Shown: positions 1 to 8,446, numbered from the stretch's first letter. The stretch: 22,461 bases of DNA from Sedimentisphaerales bacterium (GCA_016933985.1 JAFGTU010000264.1:1-22461), one strand, 5' to 3'. Made by a program: numbers and translations. Notes: generated by a model from the letters alone, not told the origin.

Positions 1-2239
1 AAATCGTTGGCGCCGTTGACAAATCGACCTGAGCACCTGTGCCACTACCGCCGGTACCATCGCCTGTGCCGAGACGGATGGTCGGGGCGTCAAGGGTAAC
101 GCCCGGGCCAAAGGCCAGATTGCCCGTGCCTGACCAGCCGGAATGCACCTCAATACTTTGGGCCTTTACGGACTTCTTAATATCAAGAGCGCCGCCAGCA
201 CGCAAAGTAGTCTCCGCACTCGAATTGTTGGCTCCAAGAGGCGCATTTAGCTCCAACGAGCCGCCACTGCTGATTGTTATCGGCTGAGTTGAGTTGGCCG
301 CGATAGTAGCGCCCAGGTAAAGATCGCCGCCGTCAGTTGTTTCTATAATGGTCTCTTCAGAAGAGCCCTCGTTGACTATGCTGCCGGCGGCTCTCAAGTC
401 GCTCGGTCCCCCCCCGGTAATGATGCCGTTGGCATTGAATAGAATATTGCCGCCTTCGGCTTCGATATAATACCCGTTCGTTCCGGCTTTCACTGGACCG
501 GTTATGGCAATGTCGCCGGTCGTAGCCGTGATTTGCACCCTGCTGCTCCCACCAGATGCCTCCACCCCTGCCAACTCGACCTGATCGGCTTCGGCAATAT
601 ACACGTTGCCGTTGTATCCATCTCTTATCTCAACGTCCAGAGCGCCAACGTTTGTCTGGATAGGGTCGCTCGATGTTCCAATATCTTCGGCGGCCTTGAG
701 TGAAAGAGTGCCTAGCCCACTTATTGTGTAATCGCCAGTGCGAGTTATTGACCCTTTGCCCGGTGTACCGGTGCCGCTACTATCATCCCACTCCCCGGAA
801 GTTTCACTTTTGTGGTCAGCAAGAATAGACAGCGAGCCATCCCCAAATAACACATTGTCGGTAATGGTTATGTCGTCTTCGGCCCACACTACCGTATCAG
901 CCGAATAGGTTCCGCCCACCTCTGCGAACTGGGGATCTACAGTGAAACCACCCCTTTTATATCCCTCTTGCACATCACCCAAAACAGAGCCGGCTATTGA
1001 TACATGCTTGGCTGCACTTAGTTCGCCCCTTCCGCCATCGCCGGAGATGGTTCCGCCCGATACATCAATGACCTGCCCATTCTTCGCCTGAGCACTCCCG
1101 TGGGAATAAAGGTAAATATCGCCTCCCCTGGAATCGACCTCTCTGCCTTTCGCTTCTACCCGGCTGGTTTGCTCAAGTGTCAATTCCTGCTGAGCAACCA
1201 CGCTGATATTTCCCGCCTTTGAATAGTCTGCTGCATTGGCCCTTATCGTACCCCAGTTCTTAATGTAACCGCCCGTTATACTGATGTTGCCCCCGTTCAT
1301 TCGGGCAGTCCGGGAACTGACATCCAAGCTCCCTGAATTGTCCACCGTGGCGCCTTCGATTGCTATTGTACTGCTTGCTCTTATTGAACCGATGTTGGCA
1401 ACAGTTCCCTCGGCGGCCGTAAGGTTTACACTGCCGGCACCACCTGAATCAGCGGAGGCTGAAAGCGTCCCGACGTTCGAGATTGCCTGGGCGTAGAGAT
1501 CTCCGGCCGCCACAAAGGCTATCTCACCGCTGCCGACTTCCACAGAGCCGGCATTGAGAACAGCGGCCCCTTCTATACTACCGACGGCCTCGGATGAAGC
1601 TGGCACATCTGTCGAAACCATCAGATTACTGCCAGCCTCGCCCAAGAACACCCTGTCTCCAGATGCCATCAGGACATACCCGTCAGGGCAGTTTATTGTG
1701 CCTGAGTTGATGATCTGCCTGCCGATGAGATATGCCTTCTGCGCCACAATATCGCCATGATTTGCCACAACACCATTACCCCCGGCAAAGCTGTATCGGC
1801 CGCCTATGAAGTCAGCGTTGGAAATGTTCAATCCTGATGCAACCAACTGATTGACGTTGATCATAGCTCCCGCACCAATGTAAATGCCCGCGGGATTGAC
1901 GAAGAATACTCTGCCGTTAGCTAAGAGAGTCCCGTCGATATTTGTTGGATTTGCCGACAAAATACGATTCAGAACCGACGCATTGCTGCTGGGTTGGACA
2001 AACTGAACAACCTCCGGCTGCGCAATATTGAAGCTACTGTAGTTGATTATTGCCTGGTTGGAAGCAGTTATTGTCGTATTAAGGCCACTTTGCTGGAAAG
2101 AGGCTTGGCCATTCACAACCTGGGCGCCTTCAGGCCCCGCCATAGCAAGCGGCACATAAGAATTCAACATAATGCAGAATAGCATCAGCCATGCACGATG
2201 CCGTCTGCACAACAATACAATCCTGTTATTCAATCGCAT
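1..2239 (-). CDS. TpsA-like exoprotein, filamentous haemagglutinin N-terminal domain, 3' end outside window
   Basis: An open frame runs without a stop from ATG at 2239 to the window edge (746 codons seen). Residues 1-34 form a signal peptide: a basic start, a hydrophobic stretch and a probable cleavage after AMA. Residues about 35-180 fit the two-partner-secretion domain, with the hallmark NPAGIYIG at 115-122 followed by AMINVNQLVASGLNIS and by GRYSFAGG. The rest is a Ser/Thr/Gly/Asn-rich series of short beta-helix-like turns (patterns such as GSIxxxG and GTIxANxA). Few Cys residues follow the signal peptide. The family is exported by Sec and then threaded through a TpsB pore; the TpsB gene lies upstream on the same strand. 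The role (adhesin, filament or toxin carrier) would be encoded in the missing C-terminus. The family call is firm; the function is open. Confidence 0.88.
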   Translation of the reverse strand, partial: MRLNNRIVLLCRRHRAWLMLFCIMLNSYVPLAMAGPEGAQVVNGQASFQQSGLNTTITASNQAIINYSSFNIAQPEVVQFVQPSSNASVLNRILSANPTNIDGTLLANGRVFFVNPAGIYIGAGAMINVNQLVASGLNISNADFIGGRYSFAGGNGVVANHGDIVAQKAYLIGRQIINSGTINCPDGYVLMASGDRVFLGEAGSNLMVSTDVPASSEAVGSIEGAAVLNAGSVEVGSGEIAFVAAGDLYAQAISNVGTLSASADSGGAGSVNLTAAEGTVANIGSIRASSTIAIEGATVDNSGSLDVSSRTARMNGGNISITGGYIKNWGTIRANAADYSKAGNISVVAQQELTLEQTSRVEAKGREVDSRGGDIYLYSHGSAQAKNGQVIDVSGGTISGDGGRGELSAAKHVSIAGSVLGDVQEGYKRGGFTVDPQFAEVGGTYSADTVVWAEDDITITDNVLFGDGSLSILADHKSETSGEWDDSSGTGTPGKGSITRTGDYTISGLGTLSLKAAEDIGTSSDPIQTNVGALDVEIRDGYNGNVYIAEADQVELAGVEASGGSSRVQITATTGDIAITGPVKAGTNGYYIEAEGGNILFNANGIITGGGPSDLRAAGSIVNEGSSEETIIETTDGGDLYLGATIAANSTQPITISSGGSLELNAPLGANNSSAETTLRAGGALDIKKSVKAQSIEVHSGWSGTGNLAFGPGVTLDAPTIRLGTGDGTGGSGTGAQVDLSTAPTI

Positions 2240-3033
2240 GATTGTTTCCCCATCCAGAAGCCATAATTTCCATGCGTGTGCGTTTGGTAGAATTGGCAAT
2301 TCATCAGCCTCGCATGCCTCTTGCATCTCGCTACAAATCTAGCCACCCAAACGCTCCAATTCATTTCTGGCCGAACATCATCGTCGGATAGAATATATGC
2401 CACCCGTCACGGCACCTGCCATCGCCACTCACAATCAGCCCACTCCACGGCCTGTCCACTGCCGATCTCAAATTCGACAGTAGTCCTCTTCATGGTCGAA
2501 GCATGGCGAAATCGGAAAAGATATGACCACCCACCTTCCCGTTCGGATGCCATCGCAGTTGCTCACTTCAATCACATTACTTCAGAAGTTATTGTACGAC
2601 GGCGTCCAATAAAAGTCAAGTGAAAAATACTAGCACGCGATTGCCCGTTTTCGCTTGGCTTTTGCAGGGGTGCCCCCTTGTGCCTGTTTAACGTGCTTTT
2701 TTGACGAATTTACAGGACCGAACAATCAATGGCAAAGATGTTGCACTTAGATTCCGCCTTGTATAATATTGAGGCCTGCAAGTCCGATCTTAAGCAGTTC
2801 TTTTTGCGGAAAGAGATAACAAGCCCTGCATACCGCCCCAATTCAAGGTGGGATTTCCTGTTTCCACGGAGTCCAACCGGAGAAGAACTTCAGGAAGCGT
2901 GAAATTGCCCGTAGCGGAACTGTGAAGGGCGGAGCAATAGACCAGGAAGTGTCAAGCATCTACCCCCATACTTAACGCGCAACCCTGCGCTGCCATTTCT
3001 GATCTGATGCGTGGCTATCTGCAAAAAAGAGAT
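2240..3033. other. 794-bp intergenic region between tpsB-like and tpsA-like genes
   Basis: It holds the promoter at 2591-2619 and the long leader of the exoprotein gene. Small palindromes lie at 2668-2680 (AGGGG, TGC, CCCCT) and about 2979-2992 (GCGCA, ACCC, TGCGC). A 57-codon plus-strand frame at 2729-2902 has no convincing ribosome-binding site or recognisable motif. A 100-codon plus-strand frame at 2321-2623 has composition unlike a protein. Just after the transporter stop, GAGA, TAAA, TCTC then six T (about 3025-3039, minus strand) could be a weak terminator, but the stem is only four base pairs. No confident gene is seen. Confidence 0.5.
2591..2619 (-). promoter_or_regulatory. Sigma-70-like promoter for the TpsA-like gene
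   Basis: Read on the minus strand, TTGACT (2614-2619) and TACAAT (2591-2596) are separated by exactly 17 bases, close to consensus. Transcription would begin near 2584, leaving a 5' leader of about 345 nt before the ATG at 2239. This suggests that the exoprotein gene can be transcribed separately from the transporter gene upstream. Prediction from sequence only. Confidence 0.5.
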
Positions 3034-5571
3034 TTATCTCCAGAGATAGCAGAAACTGAAATTCCAGCGTCCATCCCCTCTGTCGGTGTCAGTTGTACCA
3101 CGAAGAGGCCATGAATAATAAAAGCTGCCGCACGTATGTTCACCTATCTCAACAGTTGCGCCTAATCCCGCACCCCACAAATCAACAGCCTTCTTTTCAC
3201 CTGGAACCGGATTCTTGGTCTTTGCGCGACCATGGTCAACAAAGGCCAAGAGAGACACATTCGGGGGCCGATTGTCTGAGGTCTTGGTTGAGCCGCCGTT
3301 GGATTGCCCCCTGTTATCTTGTTCTGGTCCGTTAAGGTACTTCGTTAGATCGAACTTGTATTGAGCCGAGGCGATTATCCCGCCGTCTGCCACAATCTCA
3401 TCTTCCTCATACCCTCTAACAGAGTACAACCCACCAAAGGTGGTCATCTTTGCTGGAACCAGACGCTCATTGGAGCTGATGCGCCTGAGCGATCCACTCA
3501 ACTCGTGAATGTCGTTTCTGTCAATAAACTGCCTGTGCGAAGCCGCCAACATGTATATAGTAAAATCTGGGTCGGTATTTACTCTCGCCTTGGCAAACTC
3601 GCTCATACTGGCCCCATCAAAGCTTGTCGTTCTGTTAAATAGAAATGACGTGCCGGAACGCTTTGTAGAACGATGAAGTTCTGCTCCTGCCCCGTAAAGA
3701 TCCATATCAACATCTGCTGATAAGCCCAACGAAGGATTTACCTTGCTCCTTTCATGACTCAATGAACCGATGATATCAAGGAACCAAGGACTCTTTTCAT
3801 TCGCTGAGTCACGGCTAGGCCATTGAAACAGGTTATAGCGCAGTGTGGTGCCGTAAAATGAACCATTGCCCCGGAAGTTTATCCCCTGACCGGCAGTCTC
3901 AGGCGTAATCTCAAATTGGCTGTAGCCCCCATAGAACCCCAAACGGAGCCTTGGCGTAAATAAGGGAAACTCGTAGCTCCCAAATACAGCATTATTCTCA
4001 TCGAGTGAGTCCACAGGCGCTTGATACATCAACGAAAACCTGTCGTCTTTGCCGGTCAGGTTGGTATTTACCAAGCCAACTCGTGGAGCCCACTGACGCT
4101 TGTCTGTACCCGAATCGTCAACTTGAGCATACCAATGCCATGGATTGGCTTCATAAACCTCATAGGTCAGATCGACGGCATTTTTCTCAGTACTTCTTGA
4201 GACGACGGTGTTAATATGTCTGTCAGGGTTGAGATTCAGAAGGTTCATTGAATAATCCAGTCGCTTTTTTCTGATCAGCTCTCCCGGTTTCACCTGGGAT
4301 CTGAGCACGGAATCTTTCAGTACTCCTTTTCTTGTTTTCTCACGGTCGAAATTGTAACGCTCGATCGCAACTTCTGCGGCTTGGCCTTCGATAACCTTTA
4401 TTATCAGTGTCCCATCCTTGAATTCATTCTTTCCTTCGACTGTATCTTGTGGAACATACACGTAGATACCCGCGTACCCCTTCTTGCTGTATCTATCCAG
4501 GATGTACTTCGCTAGACCCTGAATTGTCTTTTTGGAGACCTGACGCACTTGCCCCGGCGCTTTGAGTACTTCATGCAGTGCTCTGAAATCATACACATTC
4601 TCTGTCCCTTCCTCCACAAAGTCGAAAGGCAGAGATTTTGGAGCCAAGAGTTCAGCCTCTGAAAACACGGTACTATCAATTATCCTGATCTGCCTGACAC
4701 CAAACAAGTCTGATTCACCCTTGGGCAAAGGAGATTCCGGTACCTTCGCCTCACCGGATATGGCCGAAGTGGTAAAACCTGAAGGCTCTTTGATAGAAGT
4801 CTTTGCGAAAGGAGCTATGTCATCTGTATGGAGCGAAGGTGTTGCATCGGTCTTGGTTTGCCCTCCCTGTGCCCCCATATCTATCTGTTCCAACTCATCT
4901 TGGAACTCTTGTTCGATCTTAGCTTCCTCTGACTCAGACGCCTTCGCAAACCTCTCAGCCCAGATTCCTAAATCGTATTTCGCCTTTTCGCGGTCCGATT
5001 CTGCCTTTGCTTTCGCCTTTTCGTATTCTGTTTCTACCCTTGCCTCTTCTATGGCTATAGCTCTCCTCGCCGCGTCCTTCTCCCTAACACTGAGATCGGG
5101 CCTCAATCCTGCTTCTTTCTTCAAATTCTCGATTCGCGCGTTCCCTCGCTCGTATTCTCCCTGGGCTTTGCTGAGCGCCAATTCGCATTCAGCCATAATG
5201 GCCTTGTCTTTCTTTGCCAATTCCTCAGCACATTTGCTCAGTTTGGAATTCAAATCCGCAAGTCTCGAATACCTTCGCCTTTCGGCCTCCCGACGCTTTT
5301 CTGCAGCGGCGCTTTGCCCATTCTCTTGGCCAGCGTTGTTCTTTGAAGGCTCCCCAAATAGTTCGAGGACCTTGCTCTGAGCGCTCATCGCATCCGCAAT
5401 GCCTGTTTTACCATTTCCTGAGCGTATTCCGCTGGTTCCTGCAAGGACTACTGAGCCCAATACAACATCAAACATGGTTGCATACAGGATTGAACTCACC
5501 AACGGCCGTAATGCAATCTGCTGCCACAAGACACGACCTGTTCCTTTCGATGCCGCCGGAATCCCACACAT
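3034..5571 (-). CDS. TpsB/FhaC-type two-partner-secretion outer-membrane transporter with coiled-coil extension
   Basis: Outer-membrane pore that secretes the partner exoprotein. Residues about 16-48 are hydrophobic and may be a long signal peptide. Residues about 86-232 are extremely rich in Glu, Lys, Arg and Ala and look like a long coiled coil. About 291-472 fits tandem POTRA domains, and about 473-845 a 16-strand barrel. The barrel carries the family signature VRGY at 718-721 after FGGLYS, a later FVDHG at 777-781 and a C-terminal aromatic strand ending YLWR. FhaC-type proteins are usually about 550-600 residues, so the coiled-coil segment is an added N-terminal region of more than 200 residues. 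The ATG at 5571 has an AGGAG about 11 bases upstream. The gene lies upstream of its likely cargo on the same strand. The family call is firm; the coiled-coil role is unknown. Confidence 0.9.
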   Translation of the reverse strand: MCGIPAASKGTGRVLWQQIALRPLVSSILYATMFDVVLGSVVLAGTSGIRSGNGKTGIADAMSAQSKVLELFGEPSKNNAGQENGQSAAAEKRREAERRRYSRLADLNSKLSKCAEELAKKDKAIMAECELALSKAQGEYERGNARIENLKKEAGLRPDLSVREKDAARRAIAIEEARVETEYEKAKAKAESDREKAKYDLGIWAERFAKASESEEAKIEQEFQDELEQIDMGAQGGQTKTDATPSLHTDDIAPFAKTSIKEPSGFTTSAISGEAKVPESPLPKGESDLFGVRQIRIIDSTVFSEAELLAPKSLPFDFVEEGTENVYDFRALHEVLKAPGQVRQVSKKTIQGLAKYILDRYSKKGYAGIYVYVPQDTVEGKNEFKDGTLIIKVIEGQAAEVAIERYNFDREKTRKGVLKDSVLRSQVKPGELIRKKRLDYSMNLLNLNPDRHINTVVSRSTEKNAVDLTYEVYEANPWHWYAQVDDSGTDKRQWAPRVGLVNTNLTGKDDRFSLMYQAPVDSLDENNAVFGSYEFPLFTPRLRLGFYGGYSQFEITPETAGQGINFRGNGSFYGTTLRYNLFQWPSRDSANEKSPWFLDIIGSLSHERSKVNPSLGLSADVDMDLYGAGAELHRSTKRSGTSFLFNRTTSFDGASMSEFAKARVNTDPDFTIYMLAASHRQFIDRNDIHELSGSLRRISSNERLVPAKMTTFGGLYSVRGYEEDEIVADGGIIASAQYKFDLTKYLNGPEQDNRGQSNGGSTKTSDNRPPNVSLLAFVDHGRAKTKNPVPGEKKAVDLWGAGLGATVEIGEHTCGSFYYSWPLRGTTDTDRGDGRWNFSFCYLWR

Positions 5572-6031
5572 TTCTTATGTATGCTCCTAAACAATCCGAA
5601 GTGTTCGTCCCTACCCGTCAGGCATGCTGTCTAATGTTTCTGCCGGACTACACTCCATTATTCAAATCCATATGCCAACAATAATTATCGGCTGCGTTGC
5701 CATTGAACACGAATAAAAGCTCACATGGACTTCGTGATCAATGAGACCCGCTCTTTGCTTTCGTTAAAATAGTCCATTTTCAGCACTGATACGCCACATT
5801 ATAACGTAAAAAACAGTCTGTGGAGAGAACGCACCCACAGAGGCTCTCATTCTCCCCTAGTCAACCGCCAAACAGTATGGAACAGATCGCTCTTCGTTTT
5901 TAGCACAAGAACCCGTGTAGCCACGCAGAGAACAGTACCATTAATGACCCGTTTTACCAGACTCTCTTCCATGCTCACTCACTGCAAATCAAGGAGCACT
6001 GTACTTGTCAATCGAAATGGTCTCGTAAGGT
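5572..6031. other. 460-bp intergenic region upstream of the TpsB-like gene
   Basis: No gene is supported here. Plus-strand frames in this stretch are short or overlap the transporter gene antisense. The stretch is AT-richer than the right half of the window. It contains one minus-strand TATAAT (5798-5803) that could serve the transporter gene, but no good -35 element lies at the proper distance. The nearest hexamer at 17 bases reads TCTCCA. A transcript from there would have a leader of about 220 nt. Confidence 0.4.
5798..5826 (-). promoter_or_regulatory. Possible promoter of the TpsB-like gene
   Basis: On the minus strand a perfect TATAAT (5798-5803) is preceded at 17 bases by TCTCCA (5821-5826), which matches the -35 consensus at only three positions. 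The -10 is good, so a promoter using an activator is possible. Weak prediction. Confidence 0.25.
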
Positions 6032-6268
6032 TTACGATTTGCTATGCTCGATAATGCTGGCCAATGAGGCAATCTGATGTTGTTGCTCATGCTTGGCTCC
6101 TAATAGTATTCGCAGCAGCATAATCATTACTTTCCGTACCATTTTCGGGTCGCTAATAGCACGGGAGATGATTGCCGAGTGAATTCGTCCGTTGGGCCGG
6201 CTGCAGTGAGGACATGTTCTCTCAAGTTCCAAGTCGCTGCTGGCCGATGGAACATAGTAACGAATCAT
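6032..6268 (-). CDS. Small hypothetical protein with a CPHC motif
   Basis: A 78-codon frame with a strong ribosome-binding site, AAGGAGG, six bases before the ATG at 6268. This is better than most genes in the window and is the main reason to consider it real. The product has one Cys pair (CPHC at about 19-22, followed by Ser-Arg-Pro-Asn-Gly), a hydrophobic and basic middle (VRKVMIMLLRILLG) and a His/Gln-rich end. A single CxxC is not enough for a complete zinc ribbon. No family was recognised. It lies directly downstream, in another frame, of an RHS-like fragment, so it could be a remnant of the same eroded locus or an unrelated small gene. Confidence 0.4.
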   Translation of the reverse strand: MIRYYVPSASSDLELERTCPHCSRPNGRIHSAIISRAISDPKMVRKVMIMLLRILLGAKHEQQHQIASLASIIEHSKS

Positions 6269-6297
6269 TTTGGGCCTCCTTGCCGAGTGTTTTTACT

Positions 6298-6606
6298 TCA
6301 CATCGGCAAAGAGGCCATTTTTCTATCACCCAATACCACACAACTTGGGACGATTACCTGGTGGGGGGCAACTATATATTTATGCTCGGTTGCTGAGCCT
6401 TCGGCCGTGGATTTCTTATGGACGCGATTTCCGAGGGGGTCGTATTTGACCTCAATGGAATCCTCGGGAGATTCGTTCCAGAGGGCCTTTCTTACCTTGT
6501 TATCCCAGTTGAAGGTATAGGTGATGTCGTTTCCGGCGTTGTTAGCGGCGATATTGGCGGCAGAAGCGGAAATAAATTTCTTGCAATTGCGGCTGTAATA
6601 GCGCAT
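6298..6606 (-). pseudogene. RHS/YD-repeat protein remnant
   Basis: This 102-codon minus-strand frame contains a clear YD-repeat block: NDITYTFNWDNKVRKALW, then IEVKYDPLGNRVHKKS, then HKYIV, in the order seen in the last repeats of RHS proteins. Real RHS proteins are hundreds to thousands of residues long and continue into a conserved core and a variable tip. Here nothing RHS-like is seen upstream of about 6600, and the frame stops shortly after the KYIV motif. The fragment is therefore truncated at both ends and is most simply a decayed relic. Its 5' end overlaps the predicted promoter of the plus-strand gene at 6677, so that gene may have taken over the space. Confidence 0.6.
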
Positions 6607-6609
6607 AAT
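6581..6609 (+). promoter_or_regulatory. Sigma-70-like promoter for the 6677-8300 gene pair
   Basis: TTGCAA (6581-6586) and CATAAT (6604-6609) are 17 bases apart, matching consensus at four and five of six positions. Initiation near 6616 would give a leader of about 60 nt before the ATG at 6677. No better promoter is seen between the RHS remnant and the gene. Confidence 0.4.
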
Positions 6610-6676
6610 GCCCCGGATACCGTAGAAAATGACTATAAGCGTTTGTGCGAAGAAGTTAGTTTTAGGAGATTTAGGA

Positions 6677-7411
6677 ATGAACGATCAAATGGGCCCCGGC
6701 AGTCTGCTGGATACAACCGATAGTCTGGAGGCGATTAGCGTGTTTCGCGGATGGAAGAACTTCATGTTCTTAATCGTCTTCCTCTGCCTGCTGCTCGTGC
6801 AGGCCGCCTTCTGGCTGGTGAATACCGGCATGGTGAAAATTGAATGCGGCGCCTGCGCAAAGGCCGGAGCCGTTGTGGACGCCCCCGGTACAGCCGATGC
6901 CAACGAGGCCGTAGTGACGGCAGCCGTTGACGCGAATAAGCCGGTCGAAGCCGCACCAGCCGAAACCACGCAATCCAAAACGAGCCTTGACAGTCTTCTG
7001 GGACAGATCACCTTCCGGCGGCTCTGCTGGACTGTCCGTTTTGTCAACGCAATACTGATTCTATCTGCCTGCGTTTACGTCCTGGCTATCCTATTCAGCC
7101 TGAAGGTCTCGATAGTGGGCAAGCTCGGTGGAATCAACCATATCGGTAAGGCGTTCTTCCTCGGATTGTTCATGTTTGTCCTGCTGCTGCCCTGGCAGAG
7201 AATCTTTGGCGGCGTGGTCATGGGCGCAATATACGCACCCTGCGAGCTGGCCAGGGCCTATCCCGCCGAGAGGGCGAATCTTTTTGCCAACGCACTTTAC
7301 TACCTGCGGTTCAGCGGGTACTGGCTCTTGATATTCTTTATGCTCATGCTGACTCAAATGCGGACCTGCCGCTGGACAAGAGCCGTCCTTCGTCGCCTCG
7401 AGGTGGTATAG
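6677..7411 (+). CDS. Four-helix membrane protein of unknown function
   Basis: A 244-residue protein starting at the ATG with AGGAG eight bases upstream (6664-6668). An in-frame start at 6629 would add 16 residues but has no such site. Four hydrophobic segments are visible at about 29-49, 120-143, 157-176 and 212-228. Between the first and second lies an Ala/Val/Thr-rich, low-complexity loop (about 58-105) with a CGAC motif at 57-60. The C-terminus is short and basic (RTCRWTRAVLRRLEVV), so it is probably cytoplasmic. No enzyme or transporter family was recognised. Four bases separate its stop from the next ATG, and that gene's ribosome-binding site (GAGGTGG) lies inside this gene's 3' end, so the two are very likely co-transcribed. 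Confidence 0.75.
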   Translation: MNDQMGPGSLLDTTDSLEAISVFRGWKNFMFLIVFLCLLLVQAAFWLVNTGMVKIECGACAKAGAVVDAPGTADANEAVVTAAVDANKPVEAAPAETTQSKTSLDSLLGQITFRRLCWTVRFVNAILILSACVYVLAILFSLKVSIVGKLGGINHIGKAFFLGLFMFVLLLPWQRIFGGVVMGAIYAPCELARAYPAERANLFANALYYLRFSGYWLLIFFMLMLTQMRTCRWTRAVLRRLEVV

Positions 7412-7415
7412 ACCG

Positions 7416-8300
7416 ATGGCCGCCAAGAGCATCGGCTTCATCGGCACCGGGATTATGGGCAAGCCGATGGCCCGCAACCTGCTCAAGGCCGGTTACACGC
7501 TAAGAGTTCATAATCGCACAAAGGCGAAGGCCGAGGACCTCCTCTCGCAAGGGGCCGTCTGGGCGGCCACCGCGGCGGAGGCCGCTGCGGCCAGTGACGT
7601 CGTGATCACCTGCGTCACCGATACGCCCGACGTCGAAGCCGTCCTCCTCGGTGAGAACGGCGTAATCCAAAAGGCTCGGCCCGGCCTTATCTGCGTCGAT
7701 ATGAGCACGATATCCCCCGCCGCAACGATAGAGATGGGCCGACTTCTTGCTGCCAAAGGCATAACGCTCGTTGATGCCCCAATCAGCGGCGGCGAGATCG
7801 GCGCGATAGAGGGCAAGCTCTCGATTATGATGGGCGGCCCGAAAGACGCCATTGAAGAGGTTCGCCCGATTATGATGGCTATGGGCCGGACCGTCACTCA
7901 CTGCGGGCCGCTCGGCTCGGGCCAGATGACAAAGCTGGCCAACCAGGTTATGGTGATCCACACGATTATGAGCATCGCTGAGGGCCTGGCCTTCGCAGAA
8001 AAAGCCGGCCTCGATTTGCAGACCACGCTTGAAGTAACATCGGCAGGCGCCGCGGGCAGCCATTCCTTAAAGGCCCTCGGGCCTAAGATAATCGCGGGCG
8101 ACCTCAAGCCCGCCTTTATGGTCGATCTCCAGCAGAAGGACCTCCGCTTAGTCCTCGAATACGCCGAGAAGATCAACCAGCCCCTGCCCGGCGTGGCGCT
8201 TGCCAAGCAGCTATTAGCCGTCCTACAGGCGAAGGGCAGGGGAAAAGACGGAACCCAGGCCCTGATAGACGTAATCCGCTCTCTGGCGACCGGGTCTTAA
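7416..8300 (+). CDS. Beta-hydroxyacid dehydrogenase, 3-hydroxyisobutyrate / tartronate-semialdehyde reductase family
   Basis: Cytoplasmic NAD(P)-dependent oxidoreductase of 294 residues, the normal length for the family. The Rossmann motif is GTGIMGKPMA (G10 onward). Asn33-Arg34 after the second strand suggests NADPH preference. The substrate loop is DAPISGG at 120-126. The catalytic region is GPLGSGQMTKLANQ with Lys173 and Asn177, followed by the helix carrying Lys241-Asp242. Members interconvert 2-methyl-3-hydroxypropanoate, D-glycerate/tartronate semialdehyde or succinic semialdehyde/4-hydroxybutyrate, and sequence alone does not separate these. It follows the membrane protein by four bases. 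High confidence for the family, low for the substrate. Confidence 0.9.
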   Translation: MAAKSIGFIGTGIMGKPMARNLLKAGYTLRVHNRTKAKAEDLLSQGAVWAATAAEAAAASDVVITCVTDTPDVEAVLLGENGVIQKARPGLICVDMSTISPAATIEMGRLLAAKGITLVDAPISGGEIGAIEGKLSIMMGGPKDAIEEVRPIMMAMGRTVTHCGPLGSGQMTKLANQVMVIHTIMSIAEGLAFAEKAGLDLQTTLEVTSAGAAGSHSLKALGPKIIAGDLKPAFMVDLQQKDLRLVLEYAEKINQPLPGVALAKQLLAVLQAKGRGKDGTQALIDVIRSLATGS

Positions 8301-8446
8301 CATCTCACCGCCGAGGCCGCAAGGACCGCAGAGGTTTTGGTGAGAGAAGGGCATGAGGTTGATTTCGGGGCGGGGAAATACGTGGTAACTACGGGGTTTG
8401 GCGGGGAAAATGTTGTTTTTTCGGGCTCCTCAGGACAAGTTTTTGC

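Noticed and set aside
2321..2623. 100-codon plus-strand frame in the gap upstream of the exoprotein gene
   Set aside because: Its composition is rich in His, Ser and Arg with no domain, no ribosome-binding site was seen, and it covers the minus-strand promoter and leader.
2668..2680. AGGGG-TGC-CCCCT palindrome as a transposon end or terminator
   Set aside because: Five-base stem only, no adjoining T run or transposase, and no second copy in the window.
2762..2767. Perfect TATAAT on the plus strand
   Set aside because: The nearest -35-like hexamer, TTGCAC at 2741-2746, is only 15 bases away, and no convincing gene follows.
2729..2902. 57-codon plus-strand frame beginning MAKMLHLDSALYNIEACK
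   Set aside because: The first half looks somewhat protein-like, but there is no ribosome-binding site, no recognised family and no supporting context; it could be a gene remnant.
3025..3039. GAGA-TAAA-TCTC plus T run as terminator of the TpsB-like gene
   Set aside because: The stem is only four base pairs and AT-rich; too weak to call as a feature.
4562..5380. 272-codon plus-strand frame antisense to the TpsB-like gene
   Set aside because: It mirrors the Glu/Lys/Ala coiled-coil region, giving Ser/Phe/Leu-rich sequence as expected from the opposite strand; an artefact of biased composition.
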